Shown here: piece by piece, positions 60,330 through 64,000 of the stretch
Position numbering within the stretch: position 1 is the first letter of the stretch
Layout of the letters: every line of letters begins with the position of its first letter
Source of the DNA: Bacteroidota bacterium
GTDB lineage: Bacteria; Bacteroidota; Bacteroidia; Chitinophagales; Saprospiraceae
Assembly (NCBI GenBank): GCA_020160935.1
Contig: JAIUPL010000001.1
Coordinates: forward strand, 248,001-312,000
Length of the DNA: 64,000 nt
Direction of reading: 5' to 3'
Notes under the pieces: model-generated
Told to the model about the DNA's origin: nothing
The model's input: the letters and a program-made list of their open reading frames with translations, nothing else
The model's database searches: none
Position numbers and translations under genes: made by a program

Positions 60330-61379
60330 TTAAAACGCCATTGCTGCCGACGTGTCTTTCAATCTGGGGTGCATCACCGCAAACCAAAGCGGCGGCAGCA
60401 AGGCCAGTATAATGCTCGTAGGGTAGCCATACGGCAATTGCGGACTTTCATCGATGTGCCGAAGGATCTGGTATTTGCGGGTGGCCTTGAAATGGTGGTC
60501 GCTGTGTCGGGTGAGTTCGTACAAAAAAATGCGTCCCAGTTCGTGGTCGCTGTTCCAGGAATGAATCGGCAACACAGGCTCGGGGCGTCCCGAAGCAAGC
60601 ATACGCCGCCGGAGGCCGTAGTGTTCTACATAATTGATCGTTTCCAGCAGCAAAATGCTGATCAGGGCAATGCAAAGCGCGCTGACGAGCCCCACCGGGC
60701 CCAGCAGTATCCCCACTACTACCAGCCAGAGGGTCTGGAAAATCGTGAATCGAATCATCTCGTTGCCCCATGAAACAACACTTTTACCTTCCTGCAACAG
60801 GCGTTCTTTTTCCAGCCTCCAGGCGCTGCGCCAACTGCCTGTTATCGATTGGAACCAGAAAAAATACACGATTTGTCCGGCGCGTGCCGAAGCAGGGTCT
60901 TTATCCGTTGCCACATGCTTGTGATGCCCCCGGTTGTGTTCAATAAAAAAATGCTGGTACAAACTCGGCAACAACAGCAGTTTGGCGCAAAAACGAGCCG
61001 TCCGGTCGCTGCGGTGCCCCAGTTCGTGCGCCACATTGATGCCGTTGGCGCCCAGTACAATGCCCACGCCCAGCGTCAGGCCCAACAATTCCGACACAGA
61101 AAGAGCCTTTTGGGTAAGGACATACAGATATGCACCGACCAGTGCAAACACAACAGGAAGGTTCAGGTACAACAAGCCATCAAAAAATCGAAGATTGCTG
61201 CGCCTCTGCTCTTCTTCCGTCGCTACATTCACGGATGATTGCGGCGTAAAAATTTCCACTACCGGAATTAGCACAAACGCCAACACAACGGTGGCCCACG
61301 ACCACGCTCCCTGAAAGTACAAGGCCACTGCGGCGCTCAGTGGCAAAAGGTATGCTGCCAGGTATTTTGCATCTTTCAT
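60330..61379 (-). CDS. alkB: AlkB-type membrane alkane/fatty acid monooxygenase
   Basis: 349 residues with about six hydrophobic segments. The non-heme di-iron histidine boxes are complete: HELGHR near 115, EHNRGHHKHV near 145, and LTRHSDHHF near 290, with NYVEHYGLRR near 248. This set and order match alkane 1-monooxygenase; the closely related fatty-acid or xylene hydroxylases are possible. It inserts one oxygen into a terminal C-H bond and needs electrons from a rubredoxin or ferredoxin. No rubredoxin is visible, but a flavin-ferredoxin reductase is encoded divergently. A TAGTTTTG box (61399-61406) is its likely promoter. Confidence 0.88.
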   Translation of the reverse strand: MKDAKYLAAYLLPLSAAVALYFQGAWSWATVVLAFVLIPVVEIFTPQSSVNVATEEEQRRSNLRFFDGLLYLNLPVVFALVGAYLYVLTQKALSVSELLGLTLGVGIVLGANGINVAHELGHRSDRTARFCAKLLLLPSLYQHFFIEHNRGHHKHVATDKDPASARAGQIVYFFWFQSITGSWRSAWRLEKERLLQEGKSVVSWGNEMIRFTIFQTLWLVVVGILLGPVGLVSALCIALISILLLETINYVEHYGLRRRMLASGRPEPVLPIHSWNSDHELGRIFLYELTRHSDHHFKATRKYQILRHIDESPQLPYGYPTSIILALLPPLWFAVMHPRLKDTSAAMAF

Positions 61380-61398
61380 GATTCCTTCATTTGTCTGG

Positions 61399-61441
61399 CA
61401 AAACTATTCAAAATCTGTTTTGTTCGGGAAGCGTACTTTTG
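61399..61441. promoter_or_regulatory. Divergent -7 boxes between alkB and reductase
   Basis: On the minus strand TAGTTTTG (61399-61406), 20 bp before the alkB ATG, and on the plus strand TACTTTTG (61434-61441), 31 bp before the reductase ATG, both match TAnnTTTG. They are 27 bp apart, which suggests co-regulation of the two genes. No good -33 element is seen for either. Confidence 0.55.
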
Positions 61442-61472
61442 CAGACCTTTTCAAAATTCTGCCACCACCACC

Positions 61473-62579
61473 ATGGATTTTTTTCAACTTACAATAAAAT
61501 CAGTCACCCCGGAAACTGCCGATACCATCACCATCGAGTTTGAACTGACGCCCGAACTGGCGCCCGTTTTCCAGTACAAACAAGGGCAATATATTACGAT
61601 TCGCCACGAAATGGACGGCCACGAATTGCGCCGCTCCTATTCCATGTCGTCGAGCCCGCTGGAGAACCGCCTGGCGGTTACGGTAAAAAAAGTGGAAGGC
61701 GGCCGCATCTCTTCCTGGCTTCACGACCATGCCAAACCTGGCGACGCCCTGGAAGTAGCCGCTCCTCAGGGCCGTTTTTACAACGACCTCAATCCCGACA
61801 AACGTCGCACGTATTACCTGTTTGGCGCCGGAAGCGGCATTACTCCGCTCATGTCTATCCTGAAAACCGTACTGGAAGGCGAGCCGATGAGCGCCGTTTT
61901 TCTGTTGTACGGCAGCCGCAGCGAAGAGCAGATTATTTTCCGCGATGCACTCGACCAACTTTCTGAGCGCTACAACGGCCAGTTGCATGTAGAACACGTG
62001 CTCAGCCGCCCCAAAAAAGAAAGCAGCGGCGGCGGGCTATTCGGTATTTTTAAAAAATCGACCAGCAACTGGAAAGGAAAAACAGGACGCATCGACGGAC
62101 GCATCACGACCCATTTCCTCGATGAAAATATGCCACACGGGCCCGAATCCGATTGCATTTATTTCATCTGCGGCCCCGGCGGTATGACCGATATGGTGAA
62201 AGCAACCCTTTTGGCACGCGGTATCGATGCCAAACAGATTCATACCGAACATTTCGTCAATGCAGGCCATGTCGCGGGCGAGTTCGATGCAACGGCCGCC
62301 AGCGGCAAACGTGTCATCGTACACCTGAAAGGACAAAAAATTGAACTGACCGTGCCCGATGGCGCCACCATTCTGGATGTATTGGTCAAGGAAAAATTCG
62401 ATCCACCCTATTCCTGCACTGCCGGCGCCTGCTCTACCTGCATGGCCAAACTGATCAGTGGCCAGGTGAAAATGGATGCCTGCTACGCCCTCGACGATGA
62501 AGAGGTGAAAGCCGGTTATATCCTTACCTGCCAGTCGCACCCCGAAACGGCCGTGGTGGAGTTGAGTTATGACATGTGA
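61473..62579 (+). CDS. Flavin-2Fe-2S oxidoreductase (PaaE-like)
   Basis: 368 residues. The FAD domain is at about 1-100 with RRSYSMSSSP near residue 53, the NAD domain with TYYLFGAGSGITPLMSILKT near 112 and FICGPGGMTDMVKATLLARG near 232, and a C-terminal plant-type 2Fe-2S ferredoxin domain with CTAGACSTCMAKLISG near 315 and DACYAL near 337. The order FAD-NAD-2Fe-2S is that of PaaE and of reductases that serve membrane di-iron oxygenases. It is divergent from alkB, so it is the likely electron donor to it. A long palindrome starts 11 bp after the stop. Confidence 0.88.
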   Translation: MDFFQLTIKSVTPETADTITIEFELTPELAPVFQYKQGQYITIRHEMDGHELRRSYSMSSSPLENRLAVTVKKVEGGRISSWLHDHAKPGDALEVAAPQGRFYNDLNPDKRRTYYLFGAGSGITPLMSILKTVLEGEPMSAVFLLYGSRSEEQIIFRDALDQLSERYNGQLHVEHVLSRPKKESSGGGLFGIFKKSTSNWKGKTGRIDGRITTHFLDENMPHGPESDCIYFICGPGGMTDMVKATLLARGIDAKQIHTEHFVNAGHVAGEFDATAASGKRVIVHLKGQKIELTVPDGATILDVLVKEKFDPPYSCTAGACSTCMAKLISGQVKMDACYALDDEEVKAGYILTCQSHPETAVVELSYDM

Positions 62580-62589
62580 AACACGGATT

Positions 62590-62797
62590 GGAAACACGGA
62601 TTACGCGGATAGGACGGATTTACACGGATTGGAAACACGGATTGCGCGGAGAGCACGGATTTACACGGATTGGATTCCTGGATTGAAAATTCTCCACTTT
62701 ACCGGAATCCAATCCAATCCGTGTAAATCCGTGCTCTCCGCGCAATCCGTGTTTCCAATCCGTGTAAATCCGTCCTATCCGCGTAATCCGTGTTTCC
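62590..62797. repeat. 89-bp-arm inverted repeat with CGGATT words
   Basis: The left arm 62590-62678 matches the complement of 62704-62797 perfectly over 89 bp except for a 5-base extra GGATT in the right arm; the loop is 25 nt. The arm repeats the words ACACGGATT and CGGATTTACACGGATTGG. It lies between convergent genes, starting 10 bp after the reductase stop and running 23 bp into the end of the GSCFA gene, so that the last residues of that protein (HGLRG) are encoded by the repeat. Confidence 0.97.
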
Positions 62798-63761
62798 GTT
62801 TTTCCTCCTCAAAGTCCATTCCCGGATATTCCTCTTCCATCTGACGGATGGCATCCAGTTGCACCTGCACAAAAGCCTGATGCTGCTGCGTATTCGGGTG
62901 AAATGGCCGATGCTGCGCTGCGGCCCTGATTTTTTCCACCCTGGCCAACAACTGGTTCGTTTCTTCGGTAAAAAACGTTTTTTTGAAAAATTCCCACACG
63001 TACTCTTCGGCAACTTCGGATGGATGCACCATATCGGTATCGTAAAAACGATAATCGCGCAGATCGTCCATCAATAATTCATATGCCGGAAAATAATGGG
63101 CGTAAGGCAACACACGGCATATTTCCTCGCAAGCCAGCACCAAAACGGCTTTGCTCCGCTGGTTTTCCAGCAGTCCGCTCCGGAGGTGGCGCACAGGACT
63201 TACGGTTAGCACGACCTGAAGATCAGGATTTCGTTTTTTCATTTTTTCCAGAACAGCCTGCACGGTTTCCGTTGTTTCCGACACCGAAAGCCTGCGTTGT
63301 TCAAACAGGGCGCCCGGCATTTTGTGGTTGTTGGCCACCACCTGCCTGGTACTGCGCAGCGTGAAAACATCGGATGTTCCAAACGTCAGCAGCAGTCGGT
63401 TGGTGGCTTTCAAATGCGCTGAAAATATCTGCCAGGCATCTGAAATTGCCGTCAAAGTCTCCTTTCGGTCCGGCCTGGAAAAATGCCCGTGGTGTTCCCA
63501 ACTGTGCCAGAGTCCGGCATTTTCGAACAAATCCGATTCCGCAAAAGGGCACTGATCCAACAACAGATCATCCAAGCTGCGCGCCATCGAGACAGGGTTG
63601 TACACGATACCGAACGGGTTGGTGAGCGCCTGAAACTTGTGTTCCTGCAGTCGCTTCCCCATATTTTCCGTGAAACACGAACCCACCAGCAGGAGCCGAT
63701 CGGCATAAGCGATGGAAAAAGGTGCCCGAACGGGCGGTAGAATGGTGCGGAAATCGTTCAT
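62775..63761 (-). CDS. GSCFA-domain protein
   Basis: 328 residues. The family signature GSCFTENMGKRL is near residue 26 (usually GSCFA), followed by NPFGIVYNPVSMARSL near 48 and LLTFGTSDVFTLRS near 122. TVSPVRHLRSGLLENQRSKA near 190 and YDTDMVHPSEVAEEYVW near 240 supply Asp and His of the SGNH-hydrolase-like active site. Function is unknown, possibly a cell-envelope esterase; no signal peptide is present. The C-terminal HGLRG is encoded by the palindrome, so the natural end of the protein may have been altered by repeat invasion. Confidence 0.85.
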   Translation of the reverse strand: MNDFRTILPPVRAPFSIAYADRLLLVGSCFTENMGKRLQEHKFQALTNPFGIVYNPVSMARSLDDLLLDQCPFAESDLFENAGLWHSWEHHGHFSRPDRKETLTAISDAWQIFSAHLKATNRLLLTFGTSDVFTLRSTRQVVANNHKMPGALFEQRRLSVSETTETVQAVLEKMKKRNPDLQVVLTVSPVRHLRSGLLENQRSKAVLVLACEEICRVLPYAHYFPAYELLMDDLRDYRFYDTDMVHPSEVAEEYVWEFFKKTFFTEETNQLLARVEKIRAAAQHRPFHPNTQQHQAFVQVQLDAIRQMEEEYPGMDFEEEKRKHGLRG

Positions 63762-63898
63762 TTTTATGGGTTTTTACGACTATGAAGTTGTTGCCGAATG
63801 CACGCACAAATTTCAGCGCAAACTTGCTACTTTTACCGCTCGCATTGCTCTGTCCATCGGGGTATCGGCGTTTTTTATTCTACTGCAAACCATCTTTC

Positions 63899-64000
63899 AT
63901 GAGTCTGTTCGATCGCCTTTTCGGCGCTTCCAAGAAAAATCAGCCCGACATCGTGTTCGGTCGCTATACGGATGCGTATAAATCCGAGGCACAACAGGAA
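63899..64000 (+). CDS. N-terminus of an unidentified protein, cut by window edge
   Basis: 34 residues from ATG 63899, beginning MSLFDRLFGASKKNQPDIVF and containing GRYTDAYKSEAQQE. The start gives a positively charged amphipathic helix that is not a signal peptide. It is divergent from the GSCFA gene, 138 bp away. I recall similar N-termini in Bacteroidota proteins of unknown function, but the visible part is not diagnostic. Confidence 0.55.
   Translation, partial: MSLFDRLFGASKKNQPDIVFGRYTDAYKSEAQQE

Overview
The window is chromosomal DNA of a Bacteroidota bacterium. Several things point there. Secreted proteins carry C-terminal type IX secretion sorting domains. Several starts are preceded by the phylum's TAnnTTTG -7 box, and ribosome binding sites are weak or absent. 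Glutamine synthetase is of type III, and the housekeeping genes (recA, recJ, rlmN, pyrD, hemN) look like those of this phylum. A Saprospiria-like member is my guess, not something the sequence proves. There are no rRNA or tRNA genes, IS elements or CRISPR arrays.

Region 1 (1-12.97 kb) is a tightly packed, all-plus-strand module for a contractile phage-type tail: sheath, tube, tail assembly chaperone with a -1 frameshift extension, tape measure, hub, spike, gp25-like wedge protein, LysM tail protein X, baseplate J, an I-like protein, a collar-domain fibre, a small protein, and a 1059-residue beta-helix fibre that begins with a signal peptide. Neighbouring genes mostly overlap by 1 or 4 nt. The module closes with a 19-bp terminator hairpin. 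No integrase, lysis or capsid gene lies on this side, so whether it is a prophage or a tail-only particle depends on sequence to the left.

Region 2 (12.97-14.18 kb) has no protein gene. It holds a long palindrome and two tandem copies, 409 bp apart, of a minus-strand unit. Each unit has a Bacteroidota promoter, about 125 nt of transcript and an identical intrinsic terminator. A helix at the 5' end stays paired in both copies although its sequence has changed. I read these as two paralogous small RNA genes, and they are the most interesting feature here.

Region 3 (14.18-64 kb) is ordinary chromosome. It holds a secreted M14 peptidase, a GbsR-like regulator, a radical SAM/methyltransferase pair, a Tat-exported GH109-like enzyme, a CDGSH/YjdI iron-sulfur protein, glnN, recJ, a broken membrane-protein gene, two T9SS beta-propeller proteins, recA, an S41 protease, a Cys-rich exported protein and an SPFH/ribbon-helix-helix pair. 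A molybdenum-hydroxylase cluster follows (xdhC, large subunit, 2Fe-2S subunit, NIPSNAP), then an amidohydrolase, a MoxR ATPase, crcB, a serine hydrolase, two AlkD-like proteins, rlmN, pyrD, two cation/proton antiporters, hemN, an AlkB-type monooxygenase facing a ferredoxin reductase, and a GSCFA protein.

A theme of region 3 is its intergenic spaces. Most convergent gaps longer than about 50 bp are filled by long, nearly perfect inverted repeats with arms up to 89 bp. They are built from short repeated words, some shared between distant loci. They often start within a few bases of the stop codons and in places supply the last codons of a gene.
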